From assembly GCA_038134285.1 (NCBI GenBank), contig JAYPUW010000005.1, positions 124,001 to 188,000 on the forward strand: a DNA stretch of 64,000 nt, read 5' to 3'. The translations under genes and the position numbers were made by a program. Below, piece by piece: positions 8,610 to 17,891 of the stretch. The first letter of the stretch is position 1, and each line of letters begins with the position of its first letter. Source of the DNA: UBA3478 sp038134285. GTDB taxonomy: Bacteria; Bacteroidota; Bacteroidia; Flavobacteriales; Flavobacteriaceae. Under the pieces are notes generated by a model. It ran no database searches. It was not told the DNA's origin and saw only the letters and a program-made list of their open reading frames with translations.

Positions 8610-10265
8610 CTAATGTCTGGTTAGAAGTGTTCTTGCATGGCTTAACGCCGTTTCAGAAGGATTGTTCCCTTCTATCATCGAGGCAATTTCTTCTTGACGT
8701 TCAGCCTCAACTAACTGGGCCACACGGGTATGGACTCGACCTTCAGCCTCTTCTTTATACACTTTAAGATGCGTCGATCCTTTTGCGGCTACTTGCGGTA
8801 AGTGAGTAATGACCAAAAGTTGATTACGCTCACCCATCGCTTCAAACAATTGCGCAACACGCTCCGCCACTTGCCCAGAAACCCCGGCATCTATTTCATC
8901 AAAGACTTGAGTAGGGATTGTGTTTGTCTCACCCTTAATATATTGGATAGCAAGTGCCAAACGCGAAAGTTCTCCTCCAGAAACCACTTTTTTTAAATCA
9001 AGAAGATCAGACCCCTTATTTGCTTGGAATTTAAAATTGACTTCGTTAATTCCATTCGCTCCTAAATCCTCGTTCTCGCGAACTTCAATAGCGATACGCG
9101 ATCCAGGCATTTCTAAAGAAGATAAAACGGTTTCAATCGAGTTGCTCAAGGCTATAGCCGCACTTTTGCGAGTATCACTGATTTGGCGCGCAATAGGTTC
9201 TAGTTCTGCACGCGCTAATAGCAACGCGTTTTCAAGCGCTTTTATACGATCAGCATAACTGCCATCCTCACCCAAACTAGAAGCAATGGCACTCCGCTTT
9301 GCCTTAAGTTCTTCTACAGTGCTTACCCCGTGCTTTTGCTGAAGGCGCTGCAATTCTGACAAAAGTTCAGAAATCTCCTCTAAAGCGCTGGGCTCCAAAT
9401 CAATAGATTCTAGTGCCTGATTTATCTCTAAATACAGATCCTGAGCTTCAATGGCCAACGATTGCATCCGGTTGTTGATCTCTGAAAAAGATTCTGAGGC
9501 TTTTAATAGAGAAGAACTCAAACGCTGTGCTTGTCTTAATTGTTCGTTGAGACCATACGGCTCAGATTCAAATAAGCCGTTGAGCTCATCGATGATGGAT
9601 TGTATCTTCTCTGACTGACTCAGAATCTCATAGCGCCATTCTAGATCTTCTTGGTTGACCTTTTCAAGATGCAAATCGTCAAGTTCACTCTTTAAATGTT
9701 GTTGATAAGCCCATTCTCGCTCCATTTCTTCTGATCTATCCCTTAACGCCTCAAACTCATCGTTTAAAGCCTTGTAGCTTCTGTATTTTTTGCGGTAATC
9801 GTTCACCAAATCCTGCTGCCGGGCATGCTCATCTATAAAATCTAGCTGTTCAGCATTCTTTAAAAAAGAATAGGATTCGTTTTGCGAGTGAAAGGAGAAC
9901 AACTTATCCGTTAATTGGTTCAACACTGTCTGTTTTACTGGAGTGTCGTTGATAAAAATTCGAGACTTCTGGGTCTTACCCATCTCTCTTCGTATAATAG
10001 AATGTTTATCGTAATCAAGTTCATTCTCTTCAAACCACCACTTGTATTGCGAATTAACGGCTATTTCTAACTCAAGTACACACTTCGAATCTGGGTGATA
10101 AAATGAAACTCCATCTGCTCGGGCACCAAGTGCCAACTGTAGTGCCTGGAGTACTACTGATTTTCCTGAACCTGTTTCACCTGTAACCACGTTGAAACCA
10201 GAACCAAATTCAACACTTAGTTCGTCGATGAGCGCAAAATTCTTTATATAGAGCGAAACGAGCAT
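8610..10265 (-). CDS. recN: DNA repair protein RecN
   Basis: RecN is an SMC-like ATPase that acts early in double-strand-break repair. The Walker A motif GETGSGKS is at residues 29-36. A long coiled-coil region rich in Leu, Glu and Arg fills about 150-370. The ABC signature VVSGGELSRLALAI and the Walker B region QVFDEIDAGVSGQVAERV follow in the C-terminal half. At 551 residues it has the usual length. It is the last gene of a conserved Bacteroidetes order, bamD-rpoZ-coaBC-DUF4835-recN, separated from DUF4835 by 78 bases. Regulation by LexA cannot be judged: I see no clear operator in the short gap. Confidence 0.96.
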   Translation of the reverse strand: MLVSLYIKNFALIDELSVEFGSGFNVVTGETGSGKSVVLQALQLALGARADGVSFYHPDSKCVLELEIAVNSQYKWWFEENELDYDKHSIIRREMGKTQKSRIFINDTPVKQTVLNQLTDKLFSFHSQNESYSFLKNAEQLDFIDEHARQQDLVNDYRKKYRSYKALNDEFEALRDRSEEMEREWAYQQHLKSELDDLHLEKVNQEDLEWRYEILSQSEKIQSIIDELNGLFESEPYGLNEQLRQAQRLSSSLLKASESFSEINNRMQSLAIEAQDLYLEINQALESIDLEPSALEEISELLSELQRLQQKHGVSTVEELKAKRSAIASSLGEDGSYADRIKALENALLLARAELEPIARQISDTRKSAAIALSNSIETVLSSLEMPGSRIAIEVRENEDLGANGINEVNFKFQANKGSDLLDLKKVVSGGELSRLALAIQYIKGETNTIPTQVFDEIDAGVSGQVAERVAQLFEAMGERNQLLVITHLPQVAAKGSTHLKVYKEEAEGRVHTRVAQLVEAERQEEIASMIEGNNPSETALSHARTLLTRH

Positions 10266-10343
10266 TTATTTCCTATAATACTGTAAATATAAGTAGAGTC
10301 GATTGCAATTTACTTGCGCCGTTAGGGAATCCTCATACAGGCT

Positions 10344-11132
10344 TCAGAAGAGCTTTGGATGAGCGTCTTTGATCCGCTGTAACAAAAGTGAATTTGCAAA
10401 AAATACATCCTGATTACCTAGTACCAAAAGACTCTCATTAACGCACGATTGATCGTAAGCAGTTTTTTGGGATTGCTTCAATATACACCCACTATTCAGC
10501 TGGTAATAGAAAAGCCTTATAGAAACGTAAGCCGGATTGAGCAGCTCGTAAATCAAGCGATACTTCGAAGCTCCTCCTCTTCTCATTTCCCAACCTGTAA
10601 AGGAAGTCGATTGCATTCTAGTCAAAAGTTCTTCAGCCTTTCGAAAATGAACCGTTCCTCCATTAATCACTTCTGAATCAGCATAAAATCCTAAGCCTAT
10701 GTAAGAAAAGAACACCACATTAGCAACCAAATTTGAGTTGATGTTATTTAGGTTGAAGAACAGAGGCGTTCCTGGGATATAGGTAAAGGCCAGAGAAGGT
10801 TCATACCAGCGGAACATTAAGGTACGGTGGCCAGTGGAGTGCATTTTGTAAAGCCCTACGCTCAAGGCGGCTCGAATACTGGTGTTGCGATGCTCAAGAA
10901 CTGAAAGCGTATAACTGATTTCTAAAGACACCTCTTCTGCTGTACCCAACGTCGAACCATTCAAGGTTGAGGAGAGCATCCTAGAGAGGTCCCTTTCGAT
11001 CTGCCGGTATTGAAATTGATAGGCGTTGTTTTGAGTTCGATTCTCAAGCTTAACCTGAATGCGCGTTTGCTGAGCCGATAGTGCTCCAAAAGCCACTATT
11101 AGGAATCCAAGTAGCGTCTTTTTTAAAACCAT
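10344..11132 (-). CDS. DUF4835 family secreted protein (sometimes labelled PorD)
   Basis: The 262-residue protein has an N-terminal signal peptide (hydrophobic stretch 5-19 ending at ALSAQ). The central NSNLVANVVFFSYIGLGFYADS and INGGTVHFRKAEELL segments match the conserved core of DUF4835, which is nearly always encoded between coaBC and recN in Bacteroidetes, as here. From memory, some databases name this family PorD and link it to type IX secretion; I am not certain of that assignment. The N-terminal part lacks the cysteine-containing start of many homologues. The gene overlaps the 3' end of coaBC by 10 bases, so it is cotranscribed with it. The location is expected to be periplasm or outer membrane. 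Confidence 0.8.
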   Translation of the reverse strand: MVLKKTLLGFLIVAFGALSAQQTRIQVKLENRTQNNAYQFQYRQIERDLSRMLSSTLNGSTLGTAEEVSLEISYTLSVLEHRNTSIRAALSVGLYKMHSTGHRTLMFRWYEPSLAFTYIPGTPLFFNLNNINSNLVANVVFFSYIGLGFYADSEVINGGTVHFRKAEELLTRMQSTSFTGWEMRRGGASKYRLIYELLNPAYVSIRLFYYQLNSGCILKQSQKTAYDQSCVNESLLVLGNQDVFFANSLLLQRIKDAHPKLF

Positions 11133-12325
11133 TGGTCGATAAAATCACTCCAAAGTGACTTTGCGAGTTGATGTTTGGACTGAAGCGGAAAATCAGAATG
11201 CGATCCATCTTTTTTGTAAAGTGTCACCTTGTTTGTATCCGGGCCGAAACCAGCTCCAGAATCACTTAATGTATTGTAAACAATTGCATCAAGTTTTTTG
11301 ACCTTCATTTTCGATAGGGCTTTTGAAGGATCATTCTCGCTCTCTAGGGCAAAACCTACCACCACCTGGCTATTCTTCATGGGGATTATGCCAGCAAGAA
11401 TATCTCTTGTACGGACGAGATTTAAGGATAATTTCTCTTCTCCTTTTTTAAGTTTATGCTGATAGGTTTCTTCAAAGGTGTAATCAGCAACAGCTGCGGA
11501 GGCAATAAAAATATCTACATCAGAAAAATGCTCCATCACCTGATCGAACATTTCAGCAGCGGTATTAATGTAAATACAGTTTATTCCTTCTGGCAACGCT
11601 ATTGGACAAACAGGACCACTAATCAATGTCACCTCAGCGCCCAATTGGTAGGCTCTTAGGGCCATCTCATACCCCATTGTACCGGTTGAATGATTCGACA
11701 TAAAGCGCACCGGGTCAAGCGGTTCACGGGTAGGACCAGCATTGATCAATACTTTTTTCTGATACAGAGGAGCCTCTGCTTGCAGACGATCAATAAGCTG
11801 CTCGACAATCGATTCCGGTTCAGCCATACGACCTTCTCCTTCTAGGCCAGAAGCTAGGAATCCTGAGGTCGCAGGAATTACTTCAACACCTCTAGATCTC
11901 AATACTGAAAGATTCTCATGAGTAGCCGGATGGGCATACATATCAAGATCCATAGCTGGAGCTACAACAACCTTACAACTCGATGACATGTAGGCAGCAA
12001 GCAATAAATTATCGCAGGAGCCAGAAACCATTTTCGACAAAGTATTAGACGTTAGCGGGGCTATTAAGAAGAGGTCGGTCCACTTAGCCAATTCAACGTG
12101 ATTGTTCCACTTTAGGGTTCCGTCAGCCTCATCAACAAAATCAAGGTAGACATGATTTTGACTGAGAGTGCTTAGGGTTAATGGACTAACAAAATCCTTG
12201 GCTGCTGATGTCATAATCACCTTAACCTGCGCTCCTTGACGTATGAGAAGGCGGACTAGAAAAGTAGTTTTGTAAGCGGCTATTCCGCCAGTGACTCCAA
12301 GCAGAATATGTTTTCCCGCAAGCAT
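11123..12325 (-). CDS. coaBC: Bifunctional phosphopantothenoylcysteine decarboxylase/phosphopantothenate-cysteine ligase
   Basis: The protein joins cysteine to 4'-phosphopantothenate (CoaB, C-terminal) and decarboxylates the product (CoaC, N-terminal, FMN-dependent) in CoA synthesis. The CoaC half begins with GKHILLGVTGGIAAYK and carries GSCDNLLLAAY and a PAMDLDMY segment. The CoaB half begins at about residue 185 with VLINAGPTREPLDPVR and has SNHSTGTMG and ASAAVADY. The ATG at 12325 gives the normal MLAGKHILLG start, 10 bases after the rpoZ stop; a longer frame exists upstream but would overlap rpoZ. The length is 400 residues, as usual. Confidence 0.96.
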   Translation of the reverse strand: MLAGKHILLGVTGGIAAYKTTFLVRLLIRQGAQVKVIMTSAAKDFVSPLTLSTLSQNHVYLDFVDEADGTLKWNNHVELAKWTDLFLIAPLTSNTLSKMVSGSCDNLLLAAYMSSSCKVVVAPAMDLDMYAHPATHENLSVLRSRGVEVIPATSGFLASGLEGEGRMAEPESIVEQLIDRLQAEAPLYQKKVLINAGPTREPLDPVRFMSNHSTGTMGYEMALRAYQLGAEVTLISGPVCPIALPEGINCIYINTAAEMFDQVMEHFSDVDIFIASAAVADYTFEETYQHKLKKGEEKLSLNLVRTRDILAGIIPMKNSQVVVGFALESENDPSKALSKMKVKKLDAIVYNTLSDSGAGFGPDTNKVTLYKKDGSHSDFPLQSKHQLAKSLWSDFIDQWF

Positions 12326-12335
12326 AAGAAGCTTT

Positions 12336-12653
12336 TTACTCCTCTGTAAGGGTGTTTCTGTAGTAGATACGGTCGTTAAGCCATTCTTCAATAGCCATGG
12401 CGTGTGGTTTTGGCATTTTTTCGTAGAACTTAGATACTTCGATCTGCTCTTTGTTCTCGAATACCTCCTCTAAACTGTCCGTGTAGGTAGCAAACTCTTC
12501 AAGCTTATCTACAAGCTCCTTTTTGATCTCAGCATTGATCTGAACTGAGCGTTTTGCAACAATCGATAATGCCTCGTAGATGTTAGAGGTTTTTTGGTCT
12601 AAAACGTTCTTGTCGAAGGTTTTAGTTGTAAGTGCAGCTTTAGTTTCTTTCAC
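12336..12653 (-). CDS. rpoZ: RNA polymerase omega-type subunit (Rpb6 family)
   Basis: This 105-residue protein matches the Bacteroidetes omega/Rpb6-like subunit that binds the beta-prime C-terminus and helps RNA polymerase assemble. The key segment is NIYEALSIVAKRSVQIN, the counterpart of the omega helix that normally reads RFxLVxxxAxRARQL. The charged KKELVDKLEEFA and the KFYEKMPKPHA region are typical of the phylum. It lies between bamD (11 bases upstream) and coaBC (10 bases downstream), the standard flavobacterial order. Confidence 0.88.
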   Translation of the reverse strand: MKETKAALTTKTFDKNVLDQKTSNIYEALSIVAKRSVQINAEIKKELVDKLEEFATYTDSLEEVFENKEQIEVSKFYEKMPKPHAMAIEEWLNDRIYYRNTLTEE

Positions 12654-12664
12654 GATAGCCTTAA

Positions 12665-13489
12665 TTAATTCAGCGAATTTACAAATTCTAATCCGGATTG
12701 TATCTTGGAATGGTAATATTCCACTTCCTCGTCAAATTTAGAGCGCTCGTAATACCTTTTAAAATCTTTGTAGTAGTCTAAGGCTTCTTCATAGCGCTCC
12801 ATCATTCTGTTTGCTGTAGAATTCTCTGCTAAAACGGTAGCAGATTTAATACGGATAAACAGTGCCTCTTCTTTAAAAATTGAACCTGGATATTCAATGA
12901 TAAAATTATTAAGCGATTTAATCGATGAAAATAAGACCGGAAGGTTAAATTCTCCTAGATTATCGTATTGCTTCGCAATCTCAAAGGCTTTGCGCTCTTT
13001 TTTAATCTTCAATTCTTGAACAAACTCGTTGGCTCTTTTGAAATATTCTGAGTTCGGATAGTTGTTGATGAAGTTTTGGAGCTTTTCTAAGGCCTTATCT
13101 GTATCTGTTTGATCTAAACTGAATCGAGGGCTCATATGATAATAACTCTCTGCCTCAAGGAAACTCGCTTCTTCTCGCTTATCACTATTGGGATACGCTT
13201 TGATAAAACGTTCAAACTGATAGCTCGAAAGGTAGTAGGCTCTGGTTTTGAATTGTGCATCGGCGAAGAAGAAACTCAAACGCTCTCCTTGTGGTCGACC
13301 TGCATATTTAGGAGCAATTAATTCGTAAAGGCGCTTGGCTTTTAGGTAATCCTCTTCTTGATAATACCGATTCGCCAGCTCATACATTTCTGTCAAATCG
13401 TTATTCTTAAGTACCTGTTGGTATTCGCTGCACGAGGTTAGGAGCATTAACCCTATTGCAGCCATAAACGGTAAAGACCTCAAACTCAT
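12665..13489 (-). CDS. bamD: Outer membrane assembly lipoprotein BamD
   Basis: BamD is the TPR lipoprotein of the BAM complex that inserts beta-barrel proteins into the outer membrane. The lipobox LLTSC places the acylated cysteine at residue 20. TPR-like helices follow, with the YLKAKRLYELIAPKY, YPNSDKREEASFLEAESYY and FINNYPNSEYFKRANEFV repeats typical of BamD. The 274-residue length is normal. The gene lies 17 bases downstream of dapA and 11 bases upstream of rpoZ on the same strand, so it probably belongs to a dapA-bamD-rpoZ-coaBC-DUF4835-recN transcript. Confidence 0.92.
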   Translation of the reverse strand: MSLRSLPFMAAIGLMLLTSCSEYQQVLKNNDLTEMYELANRYYQEEDYLKAKRLYELIAPKYAGRPQGERLSFFFADAQFKTRAYYLSSYQFERFIKAYPNSDKREEASFLEAESYYHMSPRFSLDQTDTDKALEKLQNFINNYPNSEYFKRANEFVQELKIKKERKAFEIAKQYDNLGEFNLPVLFSSIKSLNNFIIEYPGSIFKEEALFIRIKSATVLAENSTANRMMERYEEALDYYKDFKRYYERSKFDEEVEYYHSKIQSGLEFVNSLN

Positions 13490-13506
13490 GGGGCAAAATT
13501 AAACTT

Positions 13507-14391
13507 TTAAACCGTAATAGATCGTAGTTTTTGCAATTCCGCACCAATTCGAAGTGCTAAATCTGACGTTGCCGGCACAAGGGGTAGTCGGACATTCGGA
13601 AGTAGGTCGCTTTGCTTCGATAACAGCGCCTTAATTCCTGTAGGATTTCCTTGCTCAAAGATCAAATCAATCATAGGTAAAATCGCGTGGTGTAAGCCTA
13701 AAGCAGCCTCATCTTTTTGCAAAGCCAGTTTAACCGCTGCTACCGTGTAATCTGTCATTCCTTGACCTATAACAGAAATAACGCCATTAGCCCCATTTAA
13801 AATAGATGGTATAGCCGTTGAATCATCGCCAGATAACACACTAAATCCTTCTGGAGCATGCTTCGTTAAGGCATCTATTTGCGCATAATCGCCGCAAGCT
13901 TCTTTAATTCCGATGATTTGAGAGAAAGAATACGCTAACTCTAAAACAGTTTGAGAAGTCATGTTTACTCCTGTTCGAGAAGGAACATTGTAAAGAATTA
14001 CTGGAAGTGGAGAGGCTAAAGCAACATCAGTATAATGAGCAACTAAACCTTGTTGAGAAGGCTTGTTGTAATAAGGAGTGACCGATAAAATGGCATCAAA
14101 TCGAAGTGCGTCTAATTGCTGTAGTTCAGCACATAAGCTTTTAGTAGCATTAGAACCCATTCCTAAAACAAGAGGTACACGTTTTTCATTAGCCTCAGTA
14201 ACTATAGAAAGTACGCGCTGTTTTTCTTTAGCGGTAAGCGTTGGAGTTTCTGCCGTCGTGCCAAGGGCCACTATATAGTCTACTCCTTCGTTAATAACAC
14301 GATCGGTGAGTTGACTCAGGGCTAGCTCGTCAATTTCGTCTTGTTGCGTGAATGGCGTAATCAATGCCACGCCTAAACCATTAAGATTCAT
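13507..14391 (-). CDS. dapA: 4-hydroxy-tetrahydrodipicolinate synthase
   Basis: DapA condenses pyruvate with aspartate semialdehyde, the branch point to diaminopimelate and lysine. The Schiff-base lysine is K163 (IGIKEACGD) and the catalytic tyrosine is Y134 (YNVPSRTG). GTTAETPTL supplies the threonine pair that binds substrate. The ATG at 14391 gives the typical start MNLNGLGVALITPF and a 294-residue protein; the longer frame beginning at 14415 would run into the -7 box. dapF, a later enzyme of the same pathway, is at about 23.2-24.0 kb. Confidence 0.96.
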   Translation of the reverse strand: MNLNGLGVALITPFTQQDEIDELALSQLTDRVINEGVDYIVALGTTAETPTLTAKEKQRVLSIVTEANEKRVPLVLGMGSNATKSLCAELQQLDALRFDAILSVTPYYNKPSQQGLVAHYTDVALASPLPVILYNVPSRTGVNMTSQTVLELAYSFSQIIGIKEACGDYAQIDALTKHAPEGFSVLSGDDSTAIPSILNGANGVISVIGQGMTDYTVAAVKLALQKDEAALGLHHAILPMIDLIFEQGNPTGIKALLSKQSDLLPNVRLPLVPATSDLALRIGAELQKLRSITV

Positions 14392-14412
14392 AACGTGTAG
14401 TTTTGAACACAA

Positions 14413-14420
14413 CAAATTTA
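14413..14420 (-). promoter_or_regulatory. Putative -7 promoter element of dapA
   Basis: The minus strand reads TAAATTTG, a perfect TAnnTTTG match, 21 bases before the ATG chosen for dapA. It supports the shorter start. No matching -33 TTG is evident. Confidence 0.5.
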
Positions 14421-14448
14421 TACGCTATTTAACCTTAGGCCTGAGACC

Positions 14449-14468
14449 TCACTTAAATAAATAAGTGA
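14449..14468. repeat. Short hairpin between ligA and dapA
   Basis: TCACTTA and TAAGTGA form a perfect 7-base stem around a 6-base loop. It lies just past the ligA stop and before the dapA promoter. There is no T-run on the minus strand, so it is not a standard intrinsic terminator. It could slow readthrough or stabilise the ligA 3' end. Confidence 0.45.
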
Positions 14469-14502
14469 TTTAGGGAGTTATTCACAGGTTTTTATCAAAA
14501 CG

Positions 14503-16521
14503 TCATATCCCTAACATTTTGATAAACTCATTTTCGCTTATAAGGGGTATTCCAAGTTGTTCAGCCTTGGCTTTTTTACTAGGACCAATTTGATCCCCTG
14601 CAATGATATAATCTGTTCTAGTAGATATACTAGAACTGTTTTCACCGCCATGCTGCTCAATGAGATCTTTGATTTCGTTGCGACTAAAACGCTCAAAAAC
14701 ACCAGAGACCACTATTTTTTTGCACGCTAAGGTGCCACTTTGTTCGTTTGTGATTGCGGTTGACTCAAAGTGAAGCCCTGCCAATTTCAATCGATGGATT
14801 AGATTTCTATTGTCTTCTACTCTTAAATAACTGAAAACACTCTCTGCGATTCGTTGCCCCACATCGTCTACAGCTTCAAGCTCCTCAATAGTAGCCTCTT
14901 GCAGGCGTTCTACAGTATCAAAGGCCTTCACCAATTTCTTCGCCACGGTTTCTCCAACATAACGAATCCCTAAACCGAATAAAACTTTTTGAAAAGGCTG
15001 AGACTTACTCTGCTCTATTCCTTCTAAAAGATTTTTGATCGATAAATCACCTAATCGAGGTATTCCTGTAAGCTGATCCGCTGAAAGGGTGTATAAATCT
15101 GCAAAGTCTTTAATCAGACCTTCCTGCACCAGTAGCACCACGGTCTCTTCCCCTATCCCCTCAACATCCATGGCTTTTCGGGAGCAAAAATGTTGAATAC
15201 GACCTGTAATTTGAGGCGGACAACTTTCTTCATTAGGACAATAATGTTGTGCTTCTCCCTCTTTTCTGACGAGAGAGGTTTGACATTCTGGACAGTAATT
15301 AGGAAACTCGATTGGCTTCGAATCGCTTTTGCGCTTTGAACGATCTACTTCTGTAACTTTAGGAATTATTTCGCCTCCTTTTTCGAGAAACACCGTATCT
15401 CCAAGATGTAAATCAAGTTTTTCGATTTGATCCGCGTTGTGCAAAGTAGCTCTCTTCACCGTTGTTCCTGCCACTAAAACGGGTTGCAGGTTGGCGACAG
15501 GGGTAATAGCACCTGTTCGACCAACTTGATACGAAACAGAGTTTAAGATCGTGAGCACCTGTTCAGCTTTAAACTTATACGCCATCGCCCATCGTGGAGC
15601 TTTTGCTGTAAATCCGAGTTGCTCTTGCAGTTCAATGGTATCTACTTTAACTACAACTCCATCAATCTCAAAGGGCAAACTTGATCTATGGGTATCCCAG
15701 TATTTGATGTAAGATTCCACTTCTTCTACACTACAACATAATTGTGCAGTATCAGCCACATAAAACCCCATTTTTTTGGCCATATTCAACATTTCATACT
15801 GAGAGGTATATACCGTTTGTTCTGAAACCATAGCATATACAATACATTGGAGTCCTCTAGCTGCGACTATAGAAGAATCCTGAAGTTTTAAGGTGCCTGA
15901 GGCTGTATTTCTTGGATTCATGTATAAGGGTTCACCGGCCTCTTGTCTTTTTCTATTTAGCGCTTCAAAAGCATCTTTCGGGAGTACTATCTCACCCCTA
16001 ATCTCAAATTCATCGGGATACTCACCCTGCAGCACCAACGGCACCGTCTTGATTTTCTTGATGTTTTGAGTGACGTCATCGCCTTGAACACCGTCTCCTC
16101 TTGTCAATGCACTAACTAGGCGACCCCCTTTATACTTTATCGAAATAGAAGCTCCATCGTACTTTAGTTCACAATTAAAATTGAGTTCTGGAGTAAAGAG
16201 TATAAGCGCATCTTCATTGAGACGTTTTTTGATGCGCTCAATCCACATTTTAAGCTCATCAAAAGAGTAGCTATTGTCTAGACTATACATGGGAAACTGA
16301 TGCGCAACAGTTTCGAAATTCTTGGTAAGTCCTCCGCCTACACGCTGTGTGGGTGAATTGGGATCGAATACCTCAGGATGGGCATTTTCAAGCACTTGTA
16401 ATTCCTTCAACTTTTTATCAAACTCAAAGTCAGTAATGGTAGGATTATCAAGTATATAATATCTATAATTATGGTCGTGCAATTCTTGACGAAGCGCACG
16501 AATTTTGTCGTGTTCAGACAT
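14503..16521 (-). CDS. ligA: NAD-dependent DNA ligase LigA
   Basis: LigA seals nicks during replication and repair using NAD. The adenylation domain carries K120 in the motif ELKYDG. The OB fold is followed by a four-cysteine zinc finger (YCPEC...HYCPNEESCP), a helix-hairpin-helix region (about 505-590) and a C-terminal BRCT domain from about 597 that includes VVSGVFERFSR. At 672 residues it is complete. The ATG is 1 base after the prmC stop, so prmC and ligA are coupled on one transcript that begins with a GNAT gene. Confidence 0.97.
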   Translation of the reverse strand: MSEHDKIRALRQELHDHNYRYYILDNPTITDFEFDKKLKELQVLENAHPEVFDPNSPTQRVGGGLTKNFETVAHQFPMYSLDNSYSFDELKMWIERIKKRLNEDALILFTPELNFNCELKYDGASISIKYKGGRLVSALTRGDGVQGDDVTQNIKKIKTVPLVLQGEYPDEFEIRGEIVLPKDAFEALNRKRQEAGEPLYMNPRNTASGTLKLQDSSIVAARGLQCIVYAMVSEQTVYTSQYEMLNMAKKMGFYVADTAQLCCSVEEVESYIKYWDTHRSSLPFEIDGVVVKVDTIELQEQLGFTAKAPRWAMAYKFKAEQVLTILNSVSYQVGRTGAITPVANLQPVLVAGTTVKRATLHNADQIEKLDLHLGDTVFLEKGGEIIPKVTEVDRSKRKSDSKPIEFPNYCPECQTSLVRKEGEAQHYCPNEESCPPQITGRIQHFCSRKAMDVEGIGEETVVLLVQEGLIKDFADLYTLSADQLTGIPRLGDLSIKNLLEGIEQSKSQPFQKVLFGLGIRYVGETVAKKLVKAFDTVERLQEATIEELEAVDDVGQRIAESVFSYLRVEDNRNLIHRLKLAGLHFESTAITNEQSGTLACKKIVVSGVFERFSRNEIKDLIEQHGGENSSSISTRTDYIIAGDQIGPSKKAKAEQLGIPLISENEFIKMLGI

Positions 16522-16522
16522 G

Positions 16523-17368
16523 CTATAAAACTCGTTTTTTCGCTTGAATCATTCTAGGTTTCCCCCTAAAATCATTTCTTAATTCAACATAATCATAGTG
16601 CTGGCATAAGCTTTTAACTTCGGCGCCAAAATTTTCATTTATCTCTAAAAATAACATTCCATTTTCATTCAACGCATTTAACGACCATTCAACGATATGT
16701 CGATAGTAAACTAAAGGATTATTATCGCTAACGAAAAGTGCCTCATGGGGCTCATGATCGAGAACATTAGCTTCCATGACTTCTTTCTCAGACGTTCTTA
16801 CATAGGGTGGATTCGAAACAATAACATCGTAGGAGTGATTCGCACTATATTCAAACAGATCCACCCTTTCAAAATCAACACTCACTTGGTGCTTTACTGC
16901 ATTTCTCTGAGCACATTCTATGGCTGATTTACTGAGATCGATAGCGTGGATCCTTGCACTTCGAAAGTACTTTGCAAGACTAACGGCTATACAACCGCTC
17001 CCTGTGCCCAGGTCTAAAATGGTAAGTGAGTTGTCGCTTGAGTAAGTGGAACAGATCCAATCGACAAGTTCCTCTGTTTCGGGCCTTGGAATCAATACAC
17101 CTTCTTTTACCTCAAACGCTAAGCCTCGAAACCAAGATGTCCCTAAAACATATTGATAGGGCCTACCAGATTTTAGCTCTTGAATATAAGTTCTTACGCT
17201 TTCTTGATGCGTTTCATCCAGCACCTTATAGGGATCGCTAAGTAGCTTTGTATACAATTTTGCATCACAGTAATCTGCCCAATTACGCAATAGCATCCGG
17301 ACCTCTTCAGTAGTGTAATAAACGCTTAACTCTATTCGCGCCCATTGCAATAACTCGTGATAAGTCAT
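16523..17368 (-). CDS. prmC: Peptide chain release factor N5-glutamine methyltransferase PrmC
   Basis: PrmC methylates the glutamine of the GGQ loop in RF1 and RF2. The SAM-binding motif LDLGTGSGCI is at about 118-127 and the catalytic NPPY at 186-189. GVLIPRPETEELV is the family's substrate-side signature. The ATG at 17368 gives MTYHELLQWA and overlaps the stop of the GNAT gene as ATGA; the longer frame upstream would run deeper into that gene. The length is 281 residues, normal for PrmC. Confidence 0.94.
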   Translation of the reverse strand: MTYHELLQWARIELSVYYTTEEVRMLLRNWADYCDAKLYTKLLSDPYKVLDETHQESVRTYIQELKSGRPYQYVLGTSWFRGLAFEVKEGVLIPRPETEELVDWICSTYSSDNSLTILDLGTGSGCIAVSLAKYFRSARIHAIDLSKSAIECAQRNAVKHQVSVDFERVDLFEYSANHSYDVIVSNPPYVRTSEKEVMEANVLDHEPHEALFVSDNNPLVYYRHIVEWSLNALNENGMLFLEINENFGAEVKSLCQHYDYVELRNDFRGKPRMIQAKKRVL

Positions 17369-17850
17369 AAGTCTTTTATCAAGTGTATGGGGCAAGAGCA
17401 ATGTCCTGTGCTTCCGAGCGGACCTGGCAATGGCTTAAACCCTATCTTCTCGTATAGTTTTTGTGCCGAAATCATTGACTCTAAGGTTTCTATGTACGCC
17501 TTCTTATACCCCTCAGCCCTAGCCTGCTCCATAACATGCTCTATCAAACGTCTACCCCAGCCTTTTCCTCTAATTGCGCTATCGAAGTACATCTTTTGAA
17601 TTTCACAGGTAGTTTCCTCTGCTCCAGGCAAATCTCCGTATCCACCACCTCCATATAGTTTGAATCCATCGGTAAGGATATAATAAGACCTTTTGGGTGC
17701 TGTATAGTAATCGGACAATGAAAATAGATAAGGATCGGCATAAGCCGTTCCGGTTTTAGGCGCATCCATTTCTTCTAAAACCTTACGAATTAAGGTGCCC
17801 ACCTCTAAATCATCGTCAGGACGTATCTCACGAATTTCAATAGGATTCAT
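17365..17850 (-). CDS. GNAT family N-acetyltransferase
   Basis: This is a 161-residue acetyltransferase when started at the ATG at 17850 (MNPIEIREIRPDDDL). The acetyl-CoA-binding motif is RGKGWGRRLIEHVM, preceded by the beta strand EIQKMYFD and followed by LESMISAQKLYEKIGF. The substrate is unknown. A longer frame upstream would overlap the divergent ribD start, so it is rejected. The gene is the first of the GNAT-prmC-ligA run and divergent from ribD, with 41 bases between the two starts. Confidence 0.85.
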   Translation of the reverse strand: MNPIEIREIRPDDDLEVGTLIRKVLEEMDAPKTGTAYADPYLFSLSDYYTAPKRSYYILTDGFKLYGGGGYGDLPGAEETTCEIQKMYFDSAIRGKGWGRRLIEHVMEQARAEGYKKAYIETLESMISAQKLYEKIGFKPLPGPLGSTGHCSCPIHLIKDL

Positions 17851-17891
17851 GCATTGGAGATTCAACGAATTCAAATCGTTAATTTTACCCC

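Noticed and set aside
12326..12391. Upstream extension of the coaBC reading frame
   Set aside because: It overlaps rpoZ, adds a non-homologous stretch and is unneeded because MLAGKHILLG is the standard start.
13494..13501. TAATTTTG on the minus strand, a full TAnnTTTG match just before the bamD ATG
   Set aside because: It lies only 5 bases from the ATG, so a transcript starting from it would be leaderless, and no -33 is seen. bamD is more likely read through from dapA.
14478..14486. TTATTCACA, a match to the DnaA-box pattern TTATnCACA, between ligA and dapA
   Set aside because: It is a single box, with no cluster and no nearby AT-rich unwinding region. One match in 64 kb is expected by chance, so it is not evidence for an origin.
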